Shown in pieces: positions 25,103-33,263 of a DNA stretch of 64,000 nucleotides. The notes below the pieces were generated by a model that ran no database searches, was not told the DNA's origin, and saw nothing but the letters and a program-made list of their open reading frames with translations. This stretch comes from an uncultured Bacilli bacterium (GTDB lineage: Bacteria > Bacillota_I > Bacilli_A > RF39 > UBA660). Made by a program: the position numbers and the translations under genes. The stretch covers positions 1 to 64,000 of the forward strand of contig CAKPSO010000002.1 in the NCBI GenBank assembly GCA_934183185.1. Direction: 5' to 3'. Position 1 is the first letter of the stretch. Each line of letters starts with the position of its first letter.

Positions 25103-25873
25103 TTATTTTCTCCTTTCACCGATTTCTTTTTTTGAAATTATATATGTCAACAATTCTTTTACACTATCAGGAAATTTTTCTTCCCAATCTCTGTAAATAA
25201 TTCCTAAATTAATGTATTTTTCTACTAAATCTAGTGATTCTATTGATAAATGTCTTTTTACTCCTATAATCATACTAATATCATCATATTTCACAGTTCT
25301 TAGAAAGCCAAAGCGTTCAACTAAGTTGATTACAGAATATTTATTAAAATCTACTTTCTGCCACAAATCATTATCTTTAATCAATAAATTATTCAAAATA
25401 GTATTAGCTGTAATTTCATGATTTCCGAATTCTTCATCACTTTTGGTTATCATGGCTATACCATTTGGATCGATTAACCAACTCTTTAGCAGTTTACCAG
25501 TAGGTGATTCGATATTAAGTTCACTATTACTGCTAATAACTAAATCACAATAGTAACCAGCGTTATTTTTATCAATAGCATAATTAGATACTTCTTCATA
25601 TGTAAGGTTACCATCATCAGACTCTATTATAAATAGTTTATTTTTAACTGCTTTTAAGTAATTCTTATCTTTCATAAATGGATTTATAAATACGTATTTT
25701 AGTTTAGTCATAACATAATCAAAATACGGATCAAAGTATGAATAATCTTTACTAAATTTAATAAAATCATCATAGTTATCTATATTTTCACAAACTATTC
25801 TGCAAAAATCATTTACCTCATCATAATCCATAAAAACTGTTTGATTATTTGGTAACATGAAACCTACTTTCAT
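25103..25873 (-). CDS. Hypothetical protein between ruvA and ruvB
   Basis: 256 residues, not recognised. It starts MKVGFMLPNNQTVFMDYDEV, is rich in Asp/Tyr/Phe, and has no membrane helix or clear catalytic motif. The gene is placed between ruvA (11 bases upstream) and ruvB (1 base downstream), so the three are almost certainly co-transcribed. The placement is unusual because ruvA and ruvB are normally adjacent. Confidence 0.65.
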   Translation of the reverse strand: MKVGFMLPNNQTVFMDYDEVNDFCRIVCENIDNYDDFIKFSKDYSYFDPYFDYVMTKLKYVFINPFMKDKNYLKAVKNKLFIIESDDGNLTYEEVSNYAIDKNNAGYYCDLVISSNSELNIESPTGKLLKSWLIDPNGIAMITKSDEEFGNHEITANTILNNLLIKDNDLWQKVDFNKYSVINLVERFGFLRTVKYDDISMIIGVKRHLSIESLDLVEKYINLGIIYRDWEEKFPDSVKELLTYIISKKEIGERRK

Positions 25874-25883
25874 TTAAATACAC

Positions 25884-26444
25884 CTACTTTAATAATAGTT
25901 TTAGTGATTCCTTAACTTGGTCTTCTAGAGATAGTTCTTGACTAACTTTTACTACTACTGATTTTATTTCTTTTTCTTTATAGCCTAATCCTTTTAATAC
26001 CTCAATTAATTCTTCATAACTATTATTGTTATTAGAATTTTCCACACCTGTAATAGAAATTTTTCCTTTTAAGTCTAGAATTATTTGCTTAGCTACTTTA
26101 TCACCTATCTTAGGAAATTTTTTAAGATATAAAATATTTTCTCTTTCAATAGCATCCAATATTCCTTTTATAGAACCTGTAGCTAGAATCGGAAGAGCCA
26201 TTTTTGGTCCTAATCCTTTAACACTGATTAATTTTAAAAACATTTCTTTTTCTTCCTTAGTCTTAAAGCCATATAAACTATTTTCATCTTCTCTTATAAC
26301 TTGATACAAATATATTTTTGCCTCGCTATTTACATCAAATGAATATGGATTAGGTGTATTTATTAAGTAACCAATTCCATTAACATCAAGAGTAACATTA
26401 GTTGCATCTATTTCGGTAATTGTGCCTATCATATAACTATACAT
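25884..26444 (-). CDS. ruvA: Holliday junction DNA helicase subunit RuvA
   Basis: 186 residues. It has the N-terminal OB fold (MIGTITEIDATNVTLDVNGIGYLINTP), the helix-hairpin-helix pair (SVKGLGPKMALPIL near residue 70; FPKIGDKVAKQIILDLKGK near 105) and the C-terminal RuvB-binding three-helix domain (about 140-186). The open frame extends to 26507, but the ATG at 26444 preceded by GGAGGA is the real start. It heads the ruvA-unknown-ruvB-unknown-queA-GNAT-tgt operon. Confidence 0.97.
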   Translation of the reverse strand: MYSYMIGTITEIDATNVTLDVNGIGYLINTPNPYSFDVNSEAKIYLYQVIREDENSLYGFKTKEEKEMFLKLISVKGLGPKMALPILATGSIKGILDAIERENILYLKKFPKIGDKVAKQIILDLKGKISITGVENSNNNNSYEELIEVLKGLGYKEKEIKSVVVKVSQELSLEDQVKESLKLLLK

Positions 26445-26469
26445 ATTAAATCCTCCAATAACTATATCA

Positions 26470-26498
26470 ATTATATAATATTTTTTAGTAATTGAAAA
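26470..26498 (-). promoter_or_regulatory. Probable promoter of the ruvA operon
   Basis: Minus strand TTTTCA, 17-base spacer, TATAAT. The -10 box is perfect and the -35 box weak. It lies 26 bases before the ruvA start. Confidence 0.5.
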
Positions 26499-26518
26499 TA
26501 CGAACAAGAGATTTATAA

Positions 26519-26548
26519 AATAAAAAGAAGCTTTAGGCCTCCTAAAAG
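26519..26548 (-). terminator. Terminator after yqeY
   Basis: Minus-strand stem CTTTTAGG / CCTAAAG followed by CTTCTTTTTATTTT. It isolates yqeY from the ruvA operon. Confidence 0.75.
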
Positions 26549-26551
26549 ATA

Positions 26552-26998
26552 TTAAGAATTTAATTTATTTTTGATTATACTAGATACTATTCCCATATCA
26601 GCTTTTCCCTTAACTTTTGGAGTTACTGCTGACATTACTTTTCCCATATCTTTGATACTAGTTGGTTTTACTTCCTCAAATACTTGGTTAATAATATCTG
26701 TAATTTCTTTTTCTGATAACTGTTCTGGTAAATATTTACTTAAAATATTAATTTCTGCTTCTGTCTTATCAATTAAGTCCTGACGATTACCTTTTTCAAA
26801 TTCTTTGATTGATTCGTTTCTAGTTTTAATCTCTTTTGATACTACATCAATTAATAATTCATCATTTATTTCTTTTTTGTGATCAATACTTTGTAGCTTC
26901 ATAGCTCCTTTTACGCCACGAAGTGTTGCTAGGCGGATGCTATCTTTTGCCTTCATAGCTTCTATAATTTCTCTATCTAATTCTTTTACTAAATCCAT
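26552..26998 (-). CDS. yqeY: GatB/YqeY domain protein
   Basis: 148 residues matching the stand-alone YqeY family, related to the tRNA-binding tail of GatB. It begins LDREIIEAMKAKDSIRLATLRGVKGAM, has IDKTEAEINILSKYLPEQLSEKEI (about 75-98) and ends with KDMGKVMSAVTPKVKGKADMG. Exact role unknown; it may contact tRNA. It follows rpsU, the usual Bacillota arrangement, with an intergenic hairpin in between. Confidence 0.95.
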   Translation of the reverse strand: MDLVKELDREIIEAMKAKDSIRLATLRGVKGAMKLQSIDHKKEINDELLIDVVSKEIKTRNESIKEFEKGNRQDLIDKTEAEINILSKYLPEQLSEKEITDIINQVFEEVKPTSIKDMGKVMSAVTPKVKGKADMGIVSSIIKNKLNS

Positions 26999-27026
26999 TT
27001 TTATTTCTCCTATTCTTAAATCATTT

Positions 27027-27057
27027 TTATAGAAAAAGACTAATACTACGATTAGTC
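27027..27057 (-). terminator. Hairpin terminator or attenuator between rpsU and yqeY
   Basis: Minus-strand stem GACTAAT / ATTAGTC followed by TTTTTC. It overlaps the rpsU stop codon and would reduce read-through into yqeY. Confidence 0.8.
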
Positions 27058-27252
27058 TCTATTCTTATTAGCTCTATTACGTTTACGAGTATTTTTAATG
27101 CCTTCTTTTTTGGCATTTCTTCTTTTTACTCCTGGTTTATCATAACCTTCTCTTTTCTTACATTCAGAAGGGACTCCATCTCTAGCAACTTTTTGTTTGA
27201 ATTTTTTTAATGCAAATTCTAGATTTCCATTTTTTACTGCCACTTGTGTCAT
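27052..27252 (-). CDS. rpsU: 30S ribosomal protein S21
   Basis: 66 residues: TQVAVKNGNLEFALKKFKQK at the N-terminus, then ARDGVPSECKKREGYDKPGVKRRNAKKEG and a very basic tail. This is standard bS21, including the Bacillota-type C-terminal extension of Lys/Arg. GGAGGGG precedes the start. Confidence 0.97.
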   Translation of the reverse strand: MTQVAVKNGNLEFALKKFKQKVARDGVPSECKKREGYDKPGVKRRNAKKEGIKNTRKRNRANKNRD

Positions 27253-27328
27253 ATTTTCCCCTCCTTCCGCGTTTACTAAAATAGATTATACCTCAAAGTT
27301 CCTTATATTTCAACATTTTTTGACATTT

Positions 27329-27691
27329 TTATTTCATAACAGGCGTTTTTGATAAAAACAGGCATTTATTGTTACCATTATTAGTATTTATTGATTCGAT
27401 AAAGTTACTTCTAATACTTTCTAATTCAGTCATGATATTGGGGTCATCGTACCATGAAATTATCTCTTTTGATACTAAATCAAATATCTTTATACTTTCT
27501 TTCTCAAAGTCTTTTTCAAGTAATATATCCCTAATATATTCTAGAGGATTATTTTTATCTTCAAGATAATCATTTAATATTTTTCTTTCATCAATGGTTA
27601 ATAAATCTTTACCATCTAAATAGTCATAAAGTACTTTTTCTAGATCATATTTAATAACTAATACTCTTAAATCTAATGTTTCTCTATTCAA
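27329..27691 (-). CDS. Hypothetical protein
   Basis: 120 residues, not recognised. It is acidic and helical with no membrane segment. It starts at a TTG (27691) six bases after GGAGG, the only plausible start. It lies alone between the bacteriocin locus and rpsU. Confidence 0.55.
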   Translation of the reverse strand: MNRETLDLRVLVIKYDLEKVLYDYLDGKDLLTIDERKILNDYLEDKNNPLEYIRDILLEKDFEKESIKIFDLVSKEIISWYDDPNIMTELESIRSNFIESINTNNGNNKCLFLSKTPVMK

Positions 27692-27788
27692 AATATCCTC
27701 CTACTAATACTGCATGAGTTTATAATAACAGGATATTTTTACTATGTCAAAGGAAACTATAAAAATTAATTTTTAATTTTTCTTATAT

Positions 27789-27817
27789 GAAAAGAGAAAA
27801 TATTTCTATCTTCTCTA
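27789..27817 (-). terminator. Terminator at the end of the bacteriocin operon
   Basis: Minus-strand AGAGAA / TTCTCT stem with TTTTC, overlapping the stop of the last small ORF. The 27692-27788 stretch shows nothing else. Confidence 0.55.
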
Positions 27818-27979
27818 ACATACAATTCGAAAAACTAAACGGAAGAAGGTACCTAAGTACCTTCCTAGCCATAAAATGGTTAAAATACTATAGTTTAATA
27901 CTACACATATAAGGGGGCATACAACTATTAAAGCAATATTTTTTAATAGATTATTATTTAGATTTAGTTTTTTATTCAT
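27815..27979 (-). CDS. Small hydrophobic peptide, possible bacteriocin immunity protein
   Basis: 54 residues. It begins MNKKLNLNNNLLKNIALIVV, has two hydrophobic stretches (about 14-38 and 46-53) and is basic at the end. Its ATG overlaps the stop of the preceding double-glycine peptide (TAATG), typical of translational coupling. Small hydrophobic proteins directly after bacteriocin structural genes often give self-immunity, but there is no recognisable family motif. A hairpin inside the frame (27841-27864, GAAGGTAC/GTACCTTC) raises the alternative that transcription ends before the stop. Confidence 0.5.
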   Translation of the reverse strand: MNKKLNLNNNLLKNIALIVVCPLICVVLNYSILTILWLGRYLGTFFRLVFRIVC

Positions 27980-28146
27980 TATAGTGAACACATTCTATTA
28001 GATCCTATTCTGCGAAGAGCTGATCCAAAATTTCTTCCTAAATCAGCAACTGTTTTAAACATATTAGAAAAAGCATTTATAATTACGCCGGTAACGTTAA
28101 ATCCTCCTTCAATGTTCATTAATTCTGTTTTTGATAACTGTGACAT
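27979..28146 (-). CDS. Double-glycine leader peptide (candidate bacteriocin B)
   Basis: 55 residues. The leader MSQLSKTELMNIEGG (15 residues) ends in Gly-Gly, with the hydrophobic spacing (L4, L9, I12) typical of C39-processed precursors. The predicted 40-residue mature peptide begins FNVTGVIINAFSNMF, is cationic near its end (LRRIGSNR) and has one Cys. The ribosome site AGGAGG lies 7 bases before the ATG. The matched exporter lies two genes upstream. Confidence 0.8.
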   Translation of the reverse strand: MSQLSKTELMNIEGGFNVTGVIINAFSNMFKTVADLGRNFGSALRRIGSNRMCSL

Positions 28147-28158
28147 ATTTTATTCCTC

Positions 28159-28299
28159 CTATCTACATTTTATTGGTCTAGCTATACCATCAATAACGCC
28201 TACTATAAATACTAAGGCATTCACGATACCAAAAGCTGCCCAAAAAGAAAGCCCACCACCTTGGGTATTTTTTAATTCATTTTGTGTTAATTCTTGCAT
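28159..28299 (-). CDS. Double-glycine leader peptide (candidate bacteriocin A)
   Basis: 46 residues. Leader MQELTQNELKNTQGG (15 residues) with the conserved E/L pattern and Gly-Gly cleavage site. The predicted mature part of 31 residues starts GLSFWAAFG, contains a hydrophobic core with spaced Gly (GVIDG) and ends with IARPIKCR, which is membrane-active in character. GGAGG precedes the ATG. It lies 12 bases before the second peptide gene, so the two may form a two-component (class IIb-like) bacteriocin. Confidence 0.85.
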   Translation of the reverse strand: MQELTQNELKNTQGGGLSFWAAFGIVNALVFIVGVIDGIARPIKCR

Positions 28300-28300
28300 A

Positions 28301-28732
28301 TTACTTCCTCCAAACTTTTTCTTTTAAATAATCCCATAGAGTCATTTTATTCTGTTCTAATGATACTTCAATCAGAGGTATAGGAGTAGATAGTTTAGAC
28401 GTTTCTATTAGAACCGGTAGATAAACTTTATTATTTTCCATTATACTTTCTCTCTCTATTTTCTTTATATCATATGTATATTTCTTTTTATTGTATAGAA
28501 ATTTATTACTATTAAGCCATAAATCTATATCTTGGTATGGAACTATTACTTGATATAAATTATTCTCTTTTATCTGTATTATAAACTTTTTCTGACCTAC
28601 ATAAGATAATTTAAAAAATATTAAAATAAATAATATTATAAAAATCAATAAACTACGATGAAGTACATATAAAGGTAATTTGAAATAATCTCGTTCATAA
28701 TTACCACTAGTAAGACTATTAATTATTTTCAT
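28301..28732 (-). CDS. Bacteriocin export accessory protein (short, HlyD-like position)
   Basis: 143 residues with one membrane helix (about residues 27-44) after a 25-residue cytosolic segment, then an extracytoplasmic beta-rich domain. Its gene overlaps the C39 exporter by 14 bases and ends one base before the first peptide gene, the place of membrane-fusion accessory proteins in class II bacteriocin loci. It is much shorter than HlyD proteins and lacks their long coiled coil, so the assignment rests on position and topology. Confidence 0.6.
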   Translation of the reverse strand: MKIINSLTSGNYERDYFKLPLYVLHRSLLIFIILFILIFFKLSYVGQKKFIIQIKENNLYQVIVPYQDIDLWLNSNKFLYNKKKYTYDIKKIERESIMENNKVYLPVLIETSKLSTPIPLIEVSLEQNKMTLWDYLKEKVWRK

Positions 28733-30800
28733 AGCAGATACCTTCTCTCATTTCTATTTTTCGATTAAATAGATCATTATTGTGGTAACGGTGTGAAATA
28801 ATTATAAAAGTCTTTTCAGGATACTTAGTAAATATATTGGTAAGTATTTCTCTTTCTCTATCAATATCTATTTCATTTAGACTCTCATCAAATATATACA
28901 AATCAGCATTCTTATAAATAGCTCTGGCAAGAATTATTCTTTGCCTTTCTCCACCACTTATATTAAAGCCATTTTCTTCTAATAGCATATTATATTTTAA
29001 TGGATTGTTTTCTACTATTTCATCTACTTTGCATAAGGCGCATATATCTAAAAATGATTCATATTCTTCTTCGCTATCTAAATGAATATTTTGGTATACT
29101 GAGTCTTGAAATAAGATTTCATTCTGAGATAAGTAACATACCTGTCTTTTTAGAGTATCATTATCATACTCAGATAATGGATATTTATCTAGAGTTATAC
29201 TTCCAGTAACTTGGGGTATTATTCCAGCTAATATTTTAGCTAGAGTACTTTTACCACTACCGCTTTTACCATAAATTAATACACGGTCACGAGCTTTTAT
29301 TTCTAACGAAATTCCATTTAGAATTTTTCTTTTAGGACTATATTGATAACTTAAATCCTTTACCATTATATTTCCAATAATTTTCTCTTTCTTCATTTTG
29401 ATATTCTGAGCTTCATCTTGTGGTATTTGAAATAAGTCATCTACTCTTTCAATGGAAAGTTTGGCATCCCTCCACTTATATCCTATATCAAAAAGATTTC
29501 TAATTGGTTCAAAAAAATAAACTAATAATGTATAGAAAGTGAGAAGTTGTCCTAATGATATATTATCTTTTAGGACCATGAAAGAGCCTACAATTATAAC
29601 CAAGAGAATGCCTATTTCTTCGATTAAATCACTTAGTGAACGTAAGTAGGTAAAAATAGTTGAAGTTCTGTAACTTACTTGTAAATACTCTTTTAATTTG
29701 GTAATGAAATTATGTTCTACATACTTTTCTATACCAAATCCACGTACTGTTTCCATTCCTGATATTGTTTCAACTAAATAAGAATTAGTAATATTAGCTT
29801 TTTCTTTTAATACTTTCATTCTTTTAGAAAACAATTGCCAAGATATTAGTATTATAATAACTAATATTAAAGTAATTACTATTAATATGCTTGATAATTG
29901 TATGCTTAGTTTAAGTAATACTATAATAACTGTTATTAAAAGAAAAGTATCAACAAAGCAGGTAACAAAAACTTTTCCTAGAAAATCTTTTATATTTTCT
30001 AAATCCTGAACTCTAGCTACTATTTCTCCTGTAGAATGATTTTTATAATATAAATATGGGAGGGATAATAATTTGTGGTAAACATCTGTAAGAAGACTAT
30101 TACTAATTACGTGATTGAAATGATGTAGTAATAAGTTTCTCCATAATTCAAGCCATTTTTTTAATAATATTACGAACATAAATGAAATTCCACCAAAATA
30201 AAGATTCGTAATGGATGAATATTGGATCACATAATCTAGTAATACTTGGAATTCAAATGATGAGACTATACTTAAAAAAGTAGTAAATGCTGATATTAAA
30301 GCTAAGCATATTAAATTCTTTCTATACTTATAAATTATCTTCTTGATTTTTGGCATTATTAATGATGAGTCTGTGTAATTAGGTATTTTCTTAACGGGGT
30401 ATAAACATAAATATAAATCAGAAGATATTTTATTGAAGTCAAGAAAACTTATTTTTTTAATAGACGAGGCTGGATCTGCTATTAAAATCTTTTTTCTTTT
30501 ATAGTCTATTTTGTAGATAACTATAAAGTGTTGGTAACTATTATTTATAACTACGTGGGCTATACATGGTAAATCATTTTGATCCATATCTTCAATTTTA
30601 CCTTTTAGTCCTTTAGTAGAAAAATTAAACTTTTTTGCAGCTTCCAATAAAGAATAGGCATCTACTCCATCTTTGGTTGTATGAGTAATATCTCTTAAAT
30701 ATTCTTTTGAAGCTCCACCACCATAATACTTCATTATCATAAGTAAGGATGCTACCCCACAATCTTTAATTCCATCTTGAGATACAAATGGATATTTCAT
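28719..30800 (-). CDS. Peptidase-containing ABC exporter for double-glycine peptides
   Basis: About 693 residues. The N-terminal C39 cysteine protease has the catalytic Cys in GIKDCGVASLLMI (about residue 13), His in YQHFIVIY (about 94) and Asp in ADPAS (about 110). Six membrane helices follow (about 155-430). The ATPase has Walker A GKSGSGKST, signature ISGGERQR and Walker B LYIFDES. It cuts after Gly-Gly and exports the peptides encoded just downstream. The frame opens at 30866, but the ATG at 30800, with AGGAGGTGAT upstream, is the real start. It heads the operon. Confidence 0.93.
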   Translation of the reverse strand: MKYPFVSQDGIKDCGVASLLMIMKYYGGGASKEYLRDITHTTKDGVDAYSLLEAAKKFNFSTKGLKGKIEDMDQNDLPCIAHVVINNSYQHFIVIYKIDYKRKKILIADPASSIKKISFLDFNKISSDLYLCLYPVKKIPNYTDSSLIMPKIKKIIYKYRKNLICLALISAFTTFLSIVSSFEFQVLLDYVIQYSSITNLYFGGISFMFVILLKKWLELWRNLLLHHFNHVISNSLLTDVYHKLLSLPYLYYKNHSTGEIVARVQDLENIKDFLGKVFVTCFVDTFLLITVIIVLLKLSIQLSSILIVITLILVIIILISWQLFSKRMKVLKEKANITNSYLVETISGMETVRGFGIEKYVEHNFITKLKEYLQVSYRTSTIFTYLRSLSDLIEEIGILLVIIVGSFMVLKDNISLGQLLTFYTLLVYFFEPIRNLFDIGYKWRDAKLSIERVDDLFQIPQDEAQNIKMKKEKIIGNIMVKDLSYQYSPKRKILNGISLEIKARDRVLIYGKSGSGKSTLAKILAGIIPQVTGSITLDKYPLSEYDNDTLKRQVCYLSQNEILFQDSVYQNIHLDSEEEYESFLDICALCKVDEIVENNPLKYNMLLEENGFNISGGERQRIILARAIYKNADLYIFDESLNEIDIDREREILTNIFTKYPEKTFIIISHRYHNNDLFNRKIEMREGICYENN

Positions 30801-30882
30801 AATTATTATCACCTCCTGATAATAATTATTATAAGAAAGTTGGAAGATGACTGCATTTTTTTTCAAAAAAGTTAAAAAAAAT

Positions 30883-30910
30883 GAAAAAAACAGTATTTTT
30901 CAACTGTTTC
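30883..30910 (-). terminator. Terminator after pheT
   Basis: Minus-strand AAACAGT / ACTGTTT stem followed by TTTTTC and more T. It overlaps the last codons of pheT. Confidence 0.85.
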
Positions 30911-33263
30911 TTACGTAAGAATTGGTTTTTTTCGTTACTTCATCAATTATTTTATTAAATATGATCATTACTTCTTCATCACTTAAAGTACGATTTTGAT
31001 CACTAAATGTTAAGTTGAAAGCAATAGAGCGTTCGTCAGAAGCAACGTTTTCGCCTTCATATACATCAAATATAGTTATGTTTGTTAGTAAATGCCCAGC
31101 TGCTTTTTTGATAACTGTCATTAACAGTTCTGCTGTTGTACCCTTTTTAACTACGAAAGCAATGTCTTTAGAAATAGATGGGTATTTAGATAGTTCCTTA
31201 TATTGCATTTTCTTTACTCTAAATGAGAATAGTTTATCTAAATTTATTTCCATAACGTAAATAGAATCTTTAGTAATACTTGGGTGTATTTTACCTATTA
31301 TTCCTATTTTAGTACCATTTAAGATAATAGATGCACTTTGTCCTGGATGAAGTTCTTTTGGAAGATCAGTAACAGTTAGGGCGTAACGATTTTGATATCC
31401 CAAGTATTCTAGTAATTCTTCTAAGATACCCTTTATATAATAGAAGTCTACGGTTATTTTTTCTAATCCTACTGAATAATTACCTGTCATTAGTACAGCT
31501 AGTTTATTTTCTTCATAGTACTTTCCTTCTTTTTTATAGAAACCTTTACCCACCTCATAAAGAAAAATATCTTTTTGGCCTCTAGCTTTATTATAATTAT
31601 ATATATCCATAAGTGATGGAATTAAGCTGTAGCGTAAGCTGTTTCTATCATTACTCATTGGATCTAGGACTTTAACCATTTCTACATCATCAGTAGTATA
31701 TTTGCCTGCTTCTTTATCTGATATAAGAGCATAGCTTAGGGTTTCGTTTAAGCCAAGCATAGCCATCTTATTGCGTACTATACGTAGATTTTTATTTACA
31801 CTACCTGGTTTAACTGGTAAAATCATTGCTTTTCCTACTATTTTATCTATTCCATATATTCTACCTACTTCTTCTATTAAGTCTTCTTTAATAGAAATAT
31901 CAATTCTTCTAGTAGGAACTGTTACAGTAATTACATCACTATTAGTAGCTGTTTCAAATCCTAAGCGTTTAAAAATTGATAGTATTTCGTCTTTAGATAT
32001 TTCAATACCTAAGACACTATTAATTTTTTCTGTAGTTATAGATATTTTCTTATCTTGAATATTTAATTTATTATATTCAACCATACCACCAACTATTTCG
32101 GCATCGGCATATTTTTCCAATAAATGACAGCTTCTTAGCATAGCCATATAAGTTCTTTTAGGATCTAATCCTTTCTCAAAACGATTACTTGCTTCACTTC
32201 TTAATACTTTTTTAGAGGTTTTACGAATACTTGTGGCATCAAAAATAGCTGATTCAATTATTATGTTTTTAGTATCCATTTCTATTTCTGTAGTTAATCC
32301 TCCCATAACTCCAGCAAGGCCAACTGCACCATCCTTATTAGCAATTACGATATCACTATTAGATAGTGTTCTTAATTCATTATCTAGAGTTACTAGTTCT
32401 TCGTTATCTGATGCCATTCTTACGGTTAGACTATTTCCTAACCTATCACTATCATAATAATGTAGAGGTTGTCCTGTTTCTAGCATAACATAGTTAGAAA
32501 TATCAACAATATTATTAATTGGACGAATACCTGATGCTATCAATCTATTCTTTATGAAATCTGGGCTTTCTTTGATAGTTACATTTTTTACTTGTTTAGC
32601 TAAGAATAATTGGCAATTAGAGGTTTCAATATTTAATTTGAAAGTATCATTTATATTATCGTTATTTTCTGTAAAAGTTAAATCAATGTCTTTAACTTCT
32701 TTATCATATAGGGCTCCTATTTCATAGGCCATTCCTAGGATACTTAGTAAGTCTCCTCTATTTGAAGTAAGTTCAAAGTCAATTACTTCATCATCTAATC
32801 CTAATAATTTTATTGGATCTTCTCCAACTACAGCATCACTAGGTAATTCATGTATACCAGCAACATCTTTTTCCTTTAAAAATTTATGTTCAAGACCAAG
32901 TTCAGCTATGGAACAAAGCATACCATTTGATTCTTCACCACGAATTGTTCCCTTTTTGATGACTCCTCCTGGTAATACAGCCCCATCTAAGGCAACTATT
33001 ACTTTTAATCCAGTTCTAACATTTGGAGCTCCGCAAACTATCTGTAGTACTTCTTTTCCAACATTTACTTTGCATATATGTAAGTGATCACTATTAGGAT
33101 GATTGATACATTCTAATACTTCTCCAATCACTAAATTAGATACTGGTAATAATGGGCCACATGAGTCGTATTCATTACCAATACTAGTCATATCTTCAGC
33201 TAATGTTTTAGTATCAACAGGAATATCTACATATTCTTTAACAAAATTTCTACTTAATTTCAT
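30900..33263 (-). CDS. pheT: Phenylalanine-tRNA ligase beta subunit
   Basis: 787 residues, the normal length for the bacterial form. The N-terminal EMAP-like tRNA-binding domain (about 40-150, with HPNSDHLHICKV), B3/4 editing domain (about 210-385, with GVMGG), B5 (about 405-475), catalytic-like core and C-terminal FDX-ACB domain (about 690-785, YPSISKDIAFVV) are present. The true ATG at 33263 overlaps the end of pheS by 14 bases, with AAGGA inside pheS, so translation is coupled. The longer open frame to 33284 lies inside pheS. Confidence 0.97.
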   Translation of the reverse strand: MKLSRNFVKEYVDIPVDTKTLAEDMTSIGNEYDSCGPLLPVSNLVIGEVLECINHPNSDHLHICKVNVGKEVLQIVCGAPNVRTGLKVIVALDGAVLPGGVIKKGTIRGEESNGMLCSIAELGLEHKFLKEKDVAGIHELPSDAVVGEDPIKLLGLDDEVIDFELTSNRGDLLSILGMAYEIGALYDKEVKDIDLTFTENNDNINDTFKLNIETSNCQLFLAKQVKNVTIKESPDFIKNRLIASGIRPINNIVDISNYVMLETGQPLHYYDSDRLGNSLTVRMASDNEELVTLDNELRTLSNSDIVIANKDGAVGLAGVMGGLTTEIEMDTKNIIIESAIFDATSIRKTSKKVLRSEASNRFEKGLDPKRTYMAMLRSCHLLEKYADAEIVGGMVEYNKLNIQDKKISITTEKINSVLGIEISKDEILSIFKRLGFETATNSDVITVTVPTRRIDISIKEDLIEEVGRIYGIDKIVGKAMILPVKPGSVNKNLRIVRNKMAMLGLNETLSYALISDKEAGKYTTDDVEMVKVLDPMSNDRNSLRYSLIPSLMDIYNYNKARGQKDIFLYEVGKGFYKKEGKYYEENKLAVLMTGNYSVGLEKITVDFYYIKGILEELLEYLGYQNRYALTVTDLPKELHPGQSASIILNGTKIGIIGKIHPSITKDSIYVMEINLDKLFSFRVKKMQYKELSKYPSISKDIAFVVKKGTTAELLMTVIKKAAGHLLTNITIFDVYEGENVASDERSIAFNLTFSDQNRTLSDEEVMIIFNKIIDEVTKKTNSYVRNS

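Noticed and set aside
27841..27864. Hairpin GAAGGTAC/GTACCTTC as operon terminator before the third small ORF's stop
   Set aside because: It is not followed directly by a T run; a better terminator with a T tail lies after the ORF at 27789-27817. Kept only as a caveat.
28112..28327. Plus-strand open frame of 71 codons in the bacteriocin region
   Set aside because: It has no ribosome site and lies antisense to the two double-glycine peptide genes, which have strong sites and matching leaders.
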